Part shown: positions 1 to 8,917 of the stretch, piece after piece
Position numbering within the stretch: the stretch's first letter is position 1
Layout: each line of letters opens with the position of its first letter
Assembly (NCBI RefSeq): GCF_031157835.1
Contig: NZ_JAVIDR010000003.1
Location: 1 to 64,000, forward strand
Origin: Acinetobacter rudis
Lineage (GTDB): Bacteria; Pseudomonadota; Gammaproteobacteria; Pseudomonadales; Moraxellaceae
Direction of reading: 5' to 3'
Length of the DNA: 64,000 bases
Made by a program: the position numbers and the translations under genes
The notes under the pieces: generated by a model
The model's input: the letters and a program-made list of their open reading frames with translations, nothing else
The model's database searches: none
What the model was told of the DNA's origin: nothing

Positions 1-89
1 GTGCGCTTAACTCGTTGGCTTTGTTTATATTCCATAAAATAAGTCTCCAATGTGTAAACTTATTTCAGGACGGGACAATAAATTTGCTT

Positions 90-116
90 AAAAAGCCTCC
101 ATTTTGGAGGCTTTTT
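90..116. terminator. Intrinsic terminator after yebC
   Basis: An 11-bp perfect stem (AAAAAGCCTCC / GGAGGCTTTTT) with a 5-nt loop, A-rich on one side and T-rich on the other, so it could work in both directions. It lies 62 bp beyond the yebC stop codon. The sequence to its left (1-60) may be the tail of an upstream gene but is too short to identify. Confidence 0.85.
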
Positions 117-178
117 ATCTATGCCAATATGTAATACGAAATATAGTTAAAACGCATTCTTATGGCGAATAGGGGCGA

Positions 179-928
179 TTAACTATCAAGTTCTGCCATT
201 ACTTCATCTGAGAATTCAACGTTGGTATAAACGTTTTGAACATCGTCTAGATCTTCAAGCATATCAATCATTTTTAAGATTTGTTTTGCTTGATCGATAT
301 CTGTAATATCGGCTTTAGTTGATGGGCTCATAACAACTTCAGCATTGTCTGATTTTAGTCCAGCAGCTGAAAGTGCATCTTGTACCAGACCAAAACTCTC
401 AGGAGTGGTAATGACTAAGATGCCATCTTCATCAACTTCAATATCTTCAGCACCAGCTTCAAGTGCAACGTCCATGATTTGGTCTTCTAAGCTTACATCT
501 TCAAAAGAGATTTCACCACGTTGAGTGAATAGGTAAGCAACTGAGCCAGAAGTCCCTAGGTTACCATTTGTTTTAGAAAAACAATGACGAACGTCTGGTA
601 CTGTACGGTTTAAGTTGTCGGTCATTGTTTCAACTAAAACAGCAACGCCACCAACACCATAACCTTCATAGGTGATTTCTTTTAAATCATCATTGTCTTC
701 ACCACCAGCACCACGTTGAATAGCACGGTTAATGGTGTCACGTGTCATATTTACAGAAAGTGCTTTTTCCACGACAGCACGTAGACGTGGATTACTAGCT
801 GGATCAGGACCACCAAGTTTTGCTGCTGTAACCAATTCACGAATATATTTGGTAAAAACTTTACCACGACTAGCATCTTGTTTTGCCTTGCGATGCTTAA
901 TATTGGCCCACTTAGAATGACCCGCCAT
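179..928 (-). CDS. yebC: YebC/PmpR family regulator
   Basis: This is a 249-residue protein of the YebC/PmpR/TACO1 family. It opens with the hallmark [18 protein letters not shown] and keeps the family segments around residues 70-85 (RAIQRGAGG) and 110-130 ([21 protein letters not shown]). Full-length members are 240-250 residues, so the gene is intact. The family was first described as DNA-binding regulators; some members are now known as translation factors that relieve ribosome stalling, and sequence alone does not separate these roles. The start ATG at 928 follows AGGAG at normal spacing. It is transcribed alone and ends at a strong terminator. Confidence 0.95.
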   Translation of the reverse strand: MAGHSKWANIKHRKAKQDASRGKVFTKYIRELVTAAKLGGPDPASNPRLRAVVEKALSVNMTRDTINRAIQRGAGGEDNDDLKEITYEGYGVGGVAVLVETMTDNLNRTVPDVRHCFSKTNGNLGTSGSVAYLFTQRGEISFEDVSLEDQIMDVALEAGAEDIEVDEDGILVITTPESFGLVQDALSAAGLKSDNAEVVMSPSTKADITDIDQAKQILKMIDMLEDLDDVQNVYTNVEFSDEVMAELDS

Positions 929-1072
929 GCGTAATTTGCTCCTAAAAGACTGGGATTAGCCAGAAAAACTGTAGCGATTCTAACATAAGCGCTTTTTATT
1001 GAGAAACAGCATTAACTGGCTTTTTTTAATTTGTTAGCCGCTATGTTGTTGTATTTGTGTTTAAAGCAAGCA

Positions 1073-1645
1073 TTATTGTGTCACTATTTTCTGTGGCTCA
1101 GGAATAATGACATTTAAACCAGTATGTTCAAGGTAGAGTTGTTGAATTGTTTTTAAATCTTGATCCAAATCAGATGGATAAATTTTAGCGAAAACACCAC
1201 CTTGTTTTGTTTTAGCATTTGCAAACATTAAAACAATAGGTACATTGGCGGCTTTAGCGATATGCCAAAATCCTGTACGAATTGGCTTACGTATTTCACC
1301 ATTTTTTGCTCGAGTTGCTTCAGGTGCAATGACCAAATTAAACTCTTCATTTTCATTGAATAGTTTAACCATTTGCGCAACGATGTCTTTGTTTGCATGA
1401 CGATCTACAGGAATTGCACCAATCGCATGTAAAAATGGTTTAAAGGGCGCTTTAAATAGTTCTTTTTTCATTAGTGTGTGGATTTTAATGCCACAAATTT
1501 GAAATAGCGCTAAAGATAAAACAGCATCCATCATTGAAGTATGCTCAAAACCAATAAGAACTTGTTTTTTTTCAAGGATATTTTCCTCAACACGATAGTT
1601 CCAACCCGAAAGTTTGAAGGTTAATTTGCCTAATTGCTTTTTCAT
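1073..1645 (-). CDS. 1-acyl-glycerol-3-phosphate acyltransferase family protein
   Basis: This 190-residue protein belongs to the PlsC/lysophospholipid acyltransferase superfamily. It shows the catalytic H-x4-D motif (EHTSMMD, about residues 34-39) and an acceptor-binding motif of the PEGTR type, here altered to PEATR (about residues 108-112). It has no obvious N-terminal membrane anchor and is shorter than housekeeping PlsC (about 240 residues). It therefore resembles the small soluble-looking acyltransferases related to YihG and glycerol acyltransferases. It probably acylates a lysophospholipid or similar acceptor at the inner membrane; the substrate cannot be told from sequence. It is monocistronic. 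Confidence 0.8.
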   Translation of the reverse strand: MKKQLGKLTFKLSGWNYRVEENILEKKQVLIGFEHTSMMDAVLSLALFQICGIKIHTLMKKELFKAPFKPFLHAIGAIPVDRHANKDIVAQMVKLFNENEEFNLVIAPEATRAKNGEIRKPIRTGFWHIAKAANVPIVLMFANAKTKQGGVFAKIYPSDLDQDLKTIQQLYLEHTGLNVIIPEPQKIVTQ

Positions 1646-1995
1646 TGATGGTTCCTGAAAGGGGGCGACTCAAAAAGATTGATGATTCTGAGAGAAATTA
1701 TCTAAAAATACAATGTTGTATTACATGTATTTATATAAATTGTTAAATAAGTTTGTAGAGCATACATAACTGTTGAGAAAATAAGCAGAGTTTAGGGCAT
1801 CACCGCATTGTTTTAAGGTGTGATTTGATTGAATGAAGCTGCAATGCGTTGGATAGAATAAGCAGTGTATTGATGGATAAGGTGTAGTCTATTTACTCAG
1901 ATTGAGTATTATTTGTAGAAGATAAATAAATGAAATCGCTAGGTTATCTTTAATGAAAGCTCATTAATGAATAACACTAGCGTATAGGGATTACA
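1646..1995. other. Intergenic region after the mop operon
   Basis: This is 350 bp of AT-rich sequence between the acyltransferase start and the mopP stop. The only clear structure is the nested inverted repeat at 1937-1982 next to mopP. No open frame with a ribosome-binding site was seen, and I see no convincing -35/-10 pair for the acyltransferase gene. Confidence 0.6.
1937..1982 (-). terminator. Nested hairpin ending the mop operon
   Basis: The outer arms CGCTAGGTTAT and ATAACACTAGCG pair over 11 bp with one bulged A. They enclose a second perfect 7-bp hairpin (TTAATGA / TCATTAA, 4-nt loop). It starts 14 bp past the mopP stop codon. The downstream minus-strand sequence is T-rich but has no unbroken T run, so it may act as a transcript-end stabiliser rather than a strict intrinsic terminator. 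Confidence 0.6.
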
Positions 1996-3057
1996 TTAGA
2001 TATGTCTAAAGAGTGCTGAGCGAGATTCTCCAGAAGCACCATCAGCAGCACTTAAGAAACGCTCAGTATGAATGTCTCGTTCAAATAAACGACTTTGCAT
2101 GAGCGTTGAAATGGCTGCATCAATCATAGGTGGTGGACCACAGAGATAAGCTTTGTGACCACTACATTTATTTTCAAAAAAATCTGCAACAGCTTCATGG
2201 ACAAAGCCAGTAAAGCCAGTCCACGCATCCTCAGCTTTTGGTGCATTTAAAGCTGGAATATAGCGGAAGTTTGGATATTTTTTCATTAAATCTTCAAACA
2301 GTTCACGATTATATAGTTCAGCCACATCACGTGCACCTTGGAACAAATAAATCGTACGTGTGTCACCATCATCAAGTAAGTCGTGAATCATTGACTGAGG
2401 GCTTGATAGGCCTGAACCACCTGCAATAAAGATGACATCTTTTTCATCTGATTTGCGGACAAAGAACTGACCATATGGTCCAGAAACTTCTAACTCATCA
2501 CCAACATTGAGTTGCTCGTGAACATAGGTTGTAGCAACACCGCCTTGTACTTGGCGAATATGCAGCTCAATAATACCTTCTTCACTTGGTGCATTTGCAA
2601 TAGAAAAAGCACGTGTGCCTTCAATACCTGGCAACTGAAGGTTGATGTATTGACCTGCTTGGAATTGCATAGTGCGATCAATCTCTAGACGCACGCCTTT
2701 GATTGTTGGTGAAAGGTCTTTAATTTCGATGACCTTAGCTTGGTAATCCTCAACCAAATAGCCTAAGAAATCTTCGTCTTCATCAACGTCAGCTTCAATG
2801 ACCATGTCTGATTCAGGTTTACAGCAGCAAGCAAGAACTTTATTTTCTTCACGCTCAATGTCCATTAGGGCAAATGGTGAAGCATCACCGAGGTCATAAA
2901 AACCATCGGTAACTTGAACTTTACATGTTCCACAGGTACCGTGACCACAAGCAAAGGGTAACCAAACACCTTGACGTAATGCTGCATCAAGAATAGTTTG
3001 ATCTTCTTCAACTTCAATTGTTGTACCAATTGGTTCTATGGTGACTTGATAACTCAT
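1996..3057 (-). CDS. mopP: Phenol hydroxylase P5, NADH reductase component
   Basis: This 353-residue flavo-iron-sulfur reductase passes electrons from NADH to the phenol hydroxylase oxygenase. The N-terminal plant-type [2Fe-2S] ferredoxin domain has Cys37, Cys42, Cys45 (C-x4-C-x2-C) and a fourth ligand among Cys77-79. It is followed by a ferredoxin-NADP reductase-like module with the flavin motif RAFSIAN (about residues 149-155), a nucleotide-binding GGSGLSSPQ stretch and the C-terminal LCGPPPMIDAA. Length and domain order match DmpP of Pseudomonas. It is the last gene of the six-gene operon, 12 bp after mopO, with GAGGTG before its ATG. Confidence 0.97.
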   Translation of the reverse strand: MSYQVTIEPIGTTIEVEEDQTILDAALRQGVWLPFACGHGTCGTCKVQVTDGFYDLGDASPFALMDIEREENKVLACCCKPESDMVIEADVDEDEDFLGYLVEDYQAKVIEIKDLSPTIKGVRLEIDRTMQFQAGQYINLQLPGIEGTRAFSIANAPSEEGIIELHIRQVQGGVATTYVHEQLNVGDELEVSGPYGQFFVRKSDEKDVIFIAGGSGLSSPQSMIHDLLDDGDTRTIYLFQGARDVAELYNRELFEDLMKKYPNFRYIPALNAPKAEDAWTGFTGFVHEAVADFFENKCSGHKAYLCGPPPMIDAAISTLMQSRLFERDIHTERFLSAADGASGESRSALFRHI

Positions 3058-3069
3058 CTTGCACCTCGC

Positions 3070-3432
3070 TTATACATGACTGCCGTTATACCCAGCTAGA
3101 CCTGGCGTATTAAAACGTAATAAAGATTTATGACCAAAACCTAAGTCTGCTAATTTTTGCTCGGGTTGTGGCTGAATTTTATTGTGGTCAACAACATATT
3201 CCACCTTCGACCAATCAATGTTCGAAAAATCTGGATGCTGTGAAAAACCTGCTGGAAGTAGTTCATCAACAAGTTGTTGAAATGTTGCTTGAGGTGAAAT
3301 TAAAAATGCTTTTGCAGAACAAAATAAAGTGTGATGATCCCAACCAATATAAAGCAAGATATTATCACCATAATTGCTCTGGGTATCGCGCGCAGCGAAT
3401 TCATAATTTGGGGTAATTGCACGGACTGCCAT
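3070..3432 (-). CDS. mopO: Phenol hydroxylase P4 subunit
   Basis: This is the 120-residue gamma-type small subunit of the phenol hydroxylase oxygenase (DmpO family), part of the (alpha-beta-gamma)2 hydroxylase with mopL and mopN. It is recognised by its place between mopN and mopP, its length (DmpO about 119) and conserved stretches such as the C-terminal TPGLAGY. An in-frame ATG at 3438 exists, but AGGAG touches it directly. The ATG at 3432 has 7-nt spacing to AGGAG and is the likely start. Confidence 0.93.
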   Translation of the reverse strand: MAVRAITPNYEFAARDTQSNYGDNILLYIGWDHHTLFCSAKAFLISPQATFQQLVDELLPAGFSQHPDFSNIDWSKVEYVVDHNKIQPQPEQKLADLGFGHKSLLRFNTPGLAGYNGSHV

Positions 3433-3525
3433 AGTCATTCTCCTTGGAGCAAGAGTTGAGCGTTAAACTCTCTCAACTCTGCTGATATCCTATATATTTG
3501 ATAAATTCAGTTGAACGGAATCAGA

Positions 3526-5064
3526 TTAGGCTGTGTTGCCTTTCCATTTATTCCAACGTTGTTGGTCAGGAGAGCCTTCAATATCCATATTGTCTGCGCC
3601 TACATTCATGTTGTAATAGTCACGTAAAATAGATTCTAGATCAGGACCACCACAATTACCTTGTAGGATTTGGTTCACAGGTAACCATGCTTGTGCATAT
3701 TTTTCTGGTTCACGTTCAAAGATGTCATGACAGCCATCTGAACAGGTATGATAACGTTCGCCTTTATAAATACTGTCGCGATAACTAAACATAGTTTGGT
3801 CACCATCCATCTCAGTAAATGTCATTGGAATCTGACAGATCTGGCAAAGTTGTGGTAAACCATCTGAATAGAAGCGTTTACCTTCTGCTTCCATTTTACG
3901 TGCAAGTTCCCAACGTGGACGATAATACTTATCAAAAGTATCTGGGTATTTTTCAGATAACCAATCCATTTCTTCGTCAGTTGGAATCCAAGTATGGAAG
4001 CCTGCAGCATGACCAAAGTTATAGAAAATCCACCATGCTTGATGTGAGACGTGTTCTTTTTCTTTCACGATCACATCAGAGTATTTAGGCATACGAATAC
4101 CATAGCGGCTTAGGTCTTTAAACAATGCGCCACCCGCTTGTTCAAAGTAAACTTCCCAAGCTTCTTTCCATGACATCACTTTGTTAGGAAGCATATAGTC
4201 CATCATCATGCCGACAATCGATAGAAGTCGGGTACCACGCCAGAACCATTTGTCGATCCACTCTTGAACGATTGGCACGTTATCTTCATGTTGTTCAAGC
4301 AAGAATTTAACAATTTCAAGCCCAAGCGTCATATGACGAGCTTCATCTGATTGAGCACTAAAGCCAAATGTAACTGTAGCCATGTCACCGTTATAAGCCG
4401 CACCAGACATAAAAGGTACAAATAACAAGTTGGTGAGTACATATTCAAAAGCAAAACTAATTGCTAATAAAAACTCAAATGGACCAGCAGAGCGAGCATC
4501 TTCAAAGAAGGATTTAGGTACAGATAAATACCAAACGCGGTCATGCATGTGGGCCCAATCTTGGAAGCCATCAAAAAACTTATTGTAATGGCTCATTGCA
4601 TGAATTTGAGTCTGTACATGACGTAATTCATCAATCGATTGCATTTGTGAGGCAATACGTGCACCAATACCACTAAATTGACGACCTACATGGGCATAAC
4701 CTTGATATGCTTGATATTCAAGAGGTGTTACTGCTGTGAGGAACAATTTAATAGCATTTAAATAACGTTCGTTAGAAACGTTCATTTGGCCATTGTTTTG
4801 CGCAAAAGCATCAAAAATAGCGTAAAGTTTTTTCTCTTTTTCTGCTTGATACTTCCAGTAAGAATCCATCGTTAAACGAAATGGATCTTCCCATTTTGAC
4901 CAATCAGTAATTTTAATCCCTTCAAATTCTTCATAAGGGAAAGCATCCTTACGATCTACATAGGAAAAATCCCAATCAAGATCGCGGCTAAGCATGCGGT
5001 AACGGTCTTTGGCATTGAGTTTCTTCGTTGCCGTCTTGGTGTTGTTTTTTGCTGGACTATTCAT
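3526..5064 (-). CDS. mopN: Phenol hydroxylase P3, diiron oxygenase large subunit
   Basis: This is the catalytic alpha subunit of the soluble diiron phenol hydroxylase, which converts phenol to catechol with O2 and electrons from MopP. The two E-x-x-H diiron motifs are visible as DELRH (Glu146/His149, counting from the chosen start) and DEARH (Glu241/His244), with additional glutamates in PLEYQAY and FEYVL. The C-terminal cysteine-rich YHS-like segment (QLCQICQIP and HTCSDGCHDIFE) is also typical of DmpN. The longer frame begins with TTG at 5082. The ATG at 5064 has AAGGA eight bases upstream and gives 512 residues, so I prefer it. Confidence 0.97.
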   Translation of the reverse strand: MNSPAKNNTKTATKKLNAKDRYRMLSRDLDWDFSYVDRKDAFPYEEFEGIKITDWSKWEDPFRLTMDSYWKYQAEKEKKLYAIFDAFAQNNGQMNVSNERYLNAIKLFLTAVTPLEYQAYQGYAHVGRQFSGIGARIASQMQSIDELRHVQTQIHAMSHYNKFFDGFQDWAHMHDRVWYLSVPKSFFEDARSAGPFEFLLAISFAFEYVLTNLLFVPFMSGAAYNGDMATVTFGFSAQSDEARHMTLGLEIVKFLLEQHEDNVPIVQEWIDKWFWRGTRLLSIVGMMMDYMLPNKVMSWKEAWEVYFEQAGGALFKDLSRYGIRMPKYSDVIVKEKEHVSHQAWWIFYNFGHAAGFHTWIPTDEEMDWLSEKYPDTFDKYYRPRWELARKMEAEGKRFYSDGLPQLCQICQIPMTFTEMDGDQTMFSYRDSIYKGERYHTCSDGCHDIFEREPEKYAQAWLPVNQILQGNCGGPDLESILRDYYNMNVGADNMDIEGSPDQQRWNKWKGNTA

Positions 5065-5146
5065 GCTGATTATCCTTTTCAATCTGTTTGAACATATGTG
5101 TTAACTTGGCTTTTGCTGGGTTAGACAGACATATCATTCAAAAGTT

Positions 5147-5416
5147 TTAATTCCACTTTAAAGTAAAGCTATCGTCGTCTTCATCTACGTTACCACCGAG
5201 GGTAATCATGTTGAGTTGTAAGGCTTGAATATCCCATTCTTGGCCAAGCTTCTCAGCAACAGTTTCAGCACGAACAACCAGTTGACCTTCACACTCCACA
5301 CGGATCATAGCCGGTAAGTATTGGATCGTCGCTTCAGGATTATCTTCTTCAATCGCTTCAATGATGTAACGAGAAACATCATTATCTTGTAGTGCTAAAT
5401 AAACTTTAGATGTCAT
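5147..5416 (-). CDS. mopM: Phenol hydroxylase P2, activator/effector protein
   Basis: This 89-residue cofactor-free effector protein belongs to the MmoB/DmpM family. It binds the oxygenase and is needed for turnover at the diiron site. The length matches DmpM (about 90), and the pattern of beta-strand-rich sequence with VRAETVAEKLGQEWDIQALQ is typical. The start ATG at 5416 follows AAGGAG with good spacing. It sits between mopL and mopN, the order used in all dmp/mop-type operons, 11 bp after mopL. Confidence 0.95.
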   Translation of the reverse strand: MTSKVYLALQDNDVSRYIIEAIEEDNPEATIQYLPAMIRVECEGQLVVRAETVAEKLGQEWDIQALQLNMITLGGNVDEDDDSFTLKWN

Positions 5417-5427
5417 GTTGATACTCC

Positions 5428-6426
5428 TTATACCGCGGCATCTAGGCTTAAGCCGGCTTTTTTACAACGTTCAGAGATGAGGTTTAATCCAGCATCAATT
5501 GCATCAGTTCCAAGTGCAGTCGTAGACCATGCAGAGAAAGCAGTTTTAATCAATGGTAGATATTCTTCGACCCATTGCTGCATAAGTGCTTTATTGTGCT
5601 CAGATTCAGCAACAGCTGTTTTAAATACAGTGTCTGACCATTTACGTAAGTCGTTTAGACAGTCCTGCATAAACTCTGTCAGCATGGCAACATCGCGTCC
5701 GCCATTGTTTACCAACCATTGGTCAAATTCGCCAAAAACCATACCTTGTAACATACTGTCGATAAGCAAGTTTTGTAATGTGAATAACTTAAACCAGTCT
5801 TGTTCAACTAAGCTTTCTTCACAGAGACGACGCAAAGGTTGCCAGCTTGCATCTTCCATCCATGCTTGTTTAGCAAGTTGAAGTGTTTCTCCAGTATTGT
5901 TATCCAGCAGTAGACCAATACGTGAGATATATTGAGCCATACCCAAACGATCCATTGCAGCGAAAATGCAGGCCTGAGTAATGACAGTGCCATAACCATA
6001 AGCACTACCAGACATCATATGTAAATTGGCTGTTTGCTCTACATAACGTAATGGTAATAAACACTTCGTGATTTGAGTTTTTACTTCATCAGAAAAGTTA
6101 TCTGCCAAAGAACGTTTTTCGAAGAAGGCGTAATTACTTTCAGCAATATCTTGCAAACGAGCGCGGTGCTGTACATAAGCGCCATAATAAAACTGGCGAG
6201 GATCTTTAAATGCATACCAATCTTGCATTTGTAAAGCAGTATGTGTTTGATCATTTAATGTTTTTTCAGGCTTCCACAATGGGCGGTAGTGGAAGTTAGC
6301 AGCGCCTTGAACATCAAAGCTTACTTCTTGATAGCGGGTCGCAGGCTTTTTACCAAATCGACGTTCGATATAGGCATAAGTTGGGCGAATTGGTTCAAGA
6401 TTGGATGTTTTAATTTCTAAAGTCAT
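5428..6426 (-). CDS. mopL: Phenol hydroxylase P1, oxygenase beta subunit
   Basis: This 332-residue beta subunit of the phenol hydroxylase oxygenase has the ferritin-like fold of the alpha subunit but is not expected to carry a metal centre. The family stretch YAYIERRFGKKPATRYQEV near residues 17-35 and WYAFKDPRQFYYGAYVQ near residues 70-86 identify it as the DmpL type. Its length equals that of DmpL (about 330). The start ATG at 6426 is preceded by AAGGAG. It overlaps neither neighbour; 18 bp separate it from mopK. Confidence 0.96.
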   Translation of the reverse strand: MTLEIKTSNLEPIRPTYAYIERRFGKKPATRYQEVSFDVQGAANFHYRPLWKPEKTLNDQTHTALQMQDWYAFKDPRQFYYGAYVQHRARLQDIAESNYAFFEKRSLADNFSDEVKTQITKCLLPLRYVEQTANLHMMSGSAYGYGTVITQACIFAAMDRLGMAQYISRIGLLLDNNTGETLQLAKQAWMEDASWQPLRRLCEESLVEQDWFKLFTLQNLLIDSMLQGMVFGEFDQWLVNNGGRDVAMLTEFMQDCLNDLRKWSDTVFKTAVAESEHNKALMQQWVEEYLPLIKTAFSAWSTTALGTDAIDAGLNLISERCKKAGLSLDAAV

Positions 6427-6444
6427 CGCTATCTCCTTATTGAC

Positions 6445-6735
6445 TTAGGATTGATCTTCTTGATCAAGGTGTTGGCGTGCTGGGCTGAGGACAGTCGGTT
6501 CTGTACCATAACGCCATTTATCTTCTTGGGCATCATTCCAAGCTTGTTGTTCTGCCGTCATTTCCACGACTTGATTAATTTCGCAAAAATGTTGGAAGGC
6601 TTGTTGAGGCAAAACCAGTTCAACAAAAAGTGTTGGATCATGAATGGCAAAATCAAACTCAACAAATGTTGCATTACGATCACCTGTAATGCGTATGTAC
6701 TTGGTGAGCTGCGTATTTTGAGGTACTTGAGTCAT
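6445..6735 (-). CDS. mopK: Phenol hydroxylase P0, assembly protein
   Basis: This is the 96-residue first gene of the operon, DmpK type. In the Pseudomonas system DmpK is not part of the active enzyme but is needed to form active hydroxylase, probably by aiding insertion of iron into the oxygenase. The start ATG at 6735 follows AAGGAAA. It lies about 67 bp downstream of the expected transcription start set by the sigma-54-type promoter. Confidence 0.93.
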   Translation of the reverse strand: MTQVPQNTQLTKYIRITGDRNATFVEFDFAIHDPTLFVELVLPQQAFQHFCEINQVVEMTAEQQAWNDAQEDKWRYGTEPTVLSPARQHLDQEDQS

Positions 6736-6813
6736 GTGCTTTTCCTTCTGTCTCTCTGTACTGATCGTGAAGACAACGAACAGTAACGCGACCTTGCGTT
6801 TGCTATAGCTATA

Positions 6814-6829
6814 TCAAAAGTCGTGCCAA
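6814..6829 (-). promoter_or_regulatory. Sigma-54 (-24/-12) promoter of the mop operon
   Basis: The minus strand reads TTGGCACGACTTTTGA, which fits the consensus TGGCAC-N5-TTGC except that the -12 element is GA instead of GC. The -24 GG (6827-6826) and the -12 G (6815) have the required spacing. The expected start site is near 6802. It matches the adjacent sigma-54 activator MopR. Confidence 0.85.
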
Positions 6830-6879
6830 CTTTATAAGTTATTGTTTTTTATGATTTATTTTTACATGGTCATTTAGTA

Positions 6880-6905
6880 ATGAAAATCAATGATCTAATT
6901 TTCAT
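6880..6905. promoter_or_regulatory. Candidate MopR upstream activating sequence
   Basis: A perfect inverted repeat ATGAAAAT-N10-ATTTTCAT is centred about 90 bp upstream of the expected mop start site. The arm ATTTTCA recurs as direct repeats at 6931 and 6951 (20 bp apart). The position and palindromic nature suit an enhancer for a DmpR/XylR-class activator, but the sequence is not the classical TTGATCAATTGATCAA, so assignment is inference. Confidence 0.5.
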
Positions 6906-7117
6906 GATATGATGAATTTTTTAAATCAATATTTTCAGCAAAAGATGAACATTTTCAGATAATCTTTACTAAAACAGTTGTGATTTAAGTCGAGTCTTTT
7001 ACTGCGGTTTTTTTATATACTTAAAAGGTATAAAAACATGAAATTATGCTACTCAACTTTGACCACATTTTTTAGGTAATATTGAAGTCAGACATTTAGC
7101 CAAGGATGGATTTGGCC

Positions 7118-8797
7118 ATGCCTCAAGCCAAGGATGCAAGGTTCTACAAACAGTTGTTAGAACAAAATAAAGAAATTCAGGATCTACTGGATAAAATTCA
7201 CTTTGATACACAACATGGACAGATTTGGTTTGAAGAAAATCGCATGTTGTTAATGCATACAAGTATCTTAGGTTTTTTACGTAAGGACTTGTACCAAATG
7301 CTAGGTTGGGAGCGAACGAAGCGTTTTTTTATCCGCTGTGGTTATCAGGCGGGTATGCGTGATGCAGAAGTCACCATTCGTATGCGACCTAATTTGTCAG
7401 AAGAAGAAGCTTTTATGGCAGGGCCACAGATGCATGGCATACGTGGCATGGTAAAAGTGGAAGTGAACCAGCTCGAACTTTGCCATGATAAGAAAAAGTT
7501 TTATGCTGATTTTAATTGGCATAACTCTTTTGAATCTGAAGTTCATTTGAGTGACTTTGGTAAATCTGATGAGCCAGCATGCTGGATGTTACTCGGCTAT
7601 GCCTGTGGCTATACCAGTTTTGTTATGGGTCAAACTATTATTTATCAAGAAGTGAAGTGTGTTGCTCAAGGAGATGATTGTTGTCAGATTATCGGTAAGC
7701 CTTTAGCTGAATGGGAAAATGCCGATGAGCTGATTCAGTTTATGTCGCCAGATTCTGTATCTGATGAAATTATAGCCTTACAGGCTGAACTCAAGCAGTT
7801 AAAAAAGAATATTTACACCGATGCAGAAGCTGACTACACCATGTTTAATTCTGTTGGTGAGTCACAAGCGTATCGTAATGTTTGTGATTTATTGAAGAAG
7901 GCAGCTGGAAGTAAAGTGGCTGTATTACTACAAGGTGAAACTGGGGTAGGTAAGGAAGCTTTTGCTCGAGGTATTCATCAAGCGAGTCAACGTAAGCAGC
8001 AGCCCTTTATTGCGGTCAACTGCGCATGTATTCCTCCTGATTTAATTGAAGCCGAACTCTTCGGTGTTGAGAAAGGTGCTTTTACAGGTGCTGTTCAATC
8101 ACGTATGGGTAAATTTGAACGTGCACACGGCGGAACAATATTTCTTGATGAGGTGATTGAGCTTTCACCGCGGGCACAAGCAGCATTGTTAAGAATGCTT
8201 CAGGAAGGTGAGTTTGAGCGTGTTGGAGACTATCAAAGTCGAAAAGTTGATGTACGTATTGTTGCTGCGAGTAATGAGGACCTTCAACAGGCAGTGAAAG
8301 CAGGGCGTTTTCGTGCAGATTTATTTTATCGTTTAAATATTTTTCCTGTGAGAATTCCACCGCTACGTGAACGCCGTGAAGATATTCCTTTGTTAATTGC
8401 CCATTTTTTAAATCGTTTTGAAAATATGTATGGCAAAAATCTTAAAGGGTTGAGTGATCGCGCTAAAAGCCAGTTAATGAACTATGATTGGCCAGGAAAT
8501 ATTCGAGAATTGGAAAATATGCTAGAGCGTGCAACATTGCTCACTGAGGATCAACAGGAAATTAAATTGAATCATTTATTTCCAGATATATCCGAATCGC
8601 AAATGTCTGCTGTTCAACAACATGAGCATATTGATGACTTATTTAATGAGGAGTTTTCCTTAGATCAATACGAGCAAAAGATCATTCAAGCAGCGATGGA
8701 TCGTAGTAAGCAGAATATTTCTGAAGCAGCACGTTTACTTGGAATTAGTCGTGCAACATTGGATTATCGTTTAAAAAAAATAGCGCAAGTCGCTTAG
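7118..8797 (+). CDS. mopR: Phenol-responsive sigma-54 activator MopR
   Basis: This is an XylR/DmpR-class enhancer-binding protein that activates the mop operon when phenol binds. Counting from the ATG at 7118, the phenol-contact residues His106 and Trp134 and the zinc ligands Cys155, Glu178, Cys181 and Cys189 fall exactly at the positions known for Acinetobacter MopR. This decides the start over the in-frame ATG at 7106. Domains in order are a V4R-type sensor (1-210), a linker, the AAA+ domain with Walker A GETGVGKE, the sigma-54 contact loop GAFTGA and Walker B GTIFLDE, and a C-terminal Fis-type helix-turn-helix (ISEAARLLGISRATLDYRLKK). It is divergent from mopK. Confidence 0.98.
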   Translation: MPQAKDARFYKQLLEQNKEIQDLLDKIHFDTQHGQIWFEENRMLLMHTSILGFLRKDLYQMLGWERTKRFFIRCGYQAGMRDAEVTIRMRPNLSEEEAFMAGPQMHGIRGMVKVEVNQLELCHDKKKFYADFNWHNSFESEVHLSDFGKSDEPACWMLLGYACGYTSFVMGQTIIYQEVKCVAQGDDCCQIIGKPLAEWENADELIQFMSPDSVSDEIIALQAELKQLKKNIYTDAEADYTMFNSVGESQAYRNVCDLLKKAAGSKVAVLLQGETGVGKEAFARGIHQASQRKQQPFIAVNCACIPPDLIEAELFGVEKGAFTGAVQSRMGKFERAHGGTIFLDEVIELSPRAQAALLRMLQEGEFERVGDYQSRKVDVRIVAASNEDLQQAVKAGRFRADLFYRLNIFPVRIPPLRERREDIPLLIAHFLNRFENMYGKNLKGLSDRAKSQLMNYDWPGNIRELENMLERATLLTEDQQEIKLNHLFPDISESQMSAVQQHEHIDDLFNEEFSLDQYEQKIIQAAMDRSKQNISEAARLLGISRATLDYRLKKIAQVA

Positions 8798-8917
8798 TGT
8801 ATTGAATCGACATACGTTATAAATTTCATTTTTTAAAATGTTATAAATTGACCTAGCTGAATAAAAACTGAGGATGTTAGGCTTAAAACTTAATAGAAGA
8901 TTAAGTTGAGTTGGCAT

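Larger units (their letters stand above)
6736..7105. promoter_or_regulatory. mopK-mopR divergent control region
   Basis: This 370-bp region between the divergent mop operon and mopR holds the -24/-12 promoter at 6814-6829, an inverted repeat at 6880-6905, and ATTTTCAG direct repeats at 6931-6938 and 6951-6958. AT-rich sequence between the repeats and the promoter would suit DNA bending. I could not settle on a mopR promoter; MopR/DmpR genes usually have a sigma-70 promoter here. Confidence 0.75.

Noticed and set aside
1..42. Open frame to TAA at 40-42, possible end of an upstream gene
   Set aside because: Only 13 codons are visible and no family can be recognised.
5477..5881. 134-codon plus-strand frame inside mopL
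   Set aside because: Antisense shadow of the phenol hydroxylase beta subunit; no ribosome-binding site.
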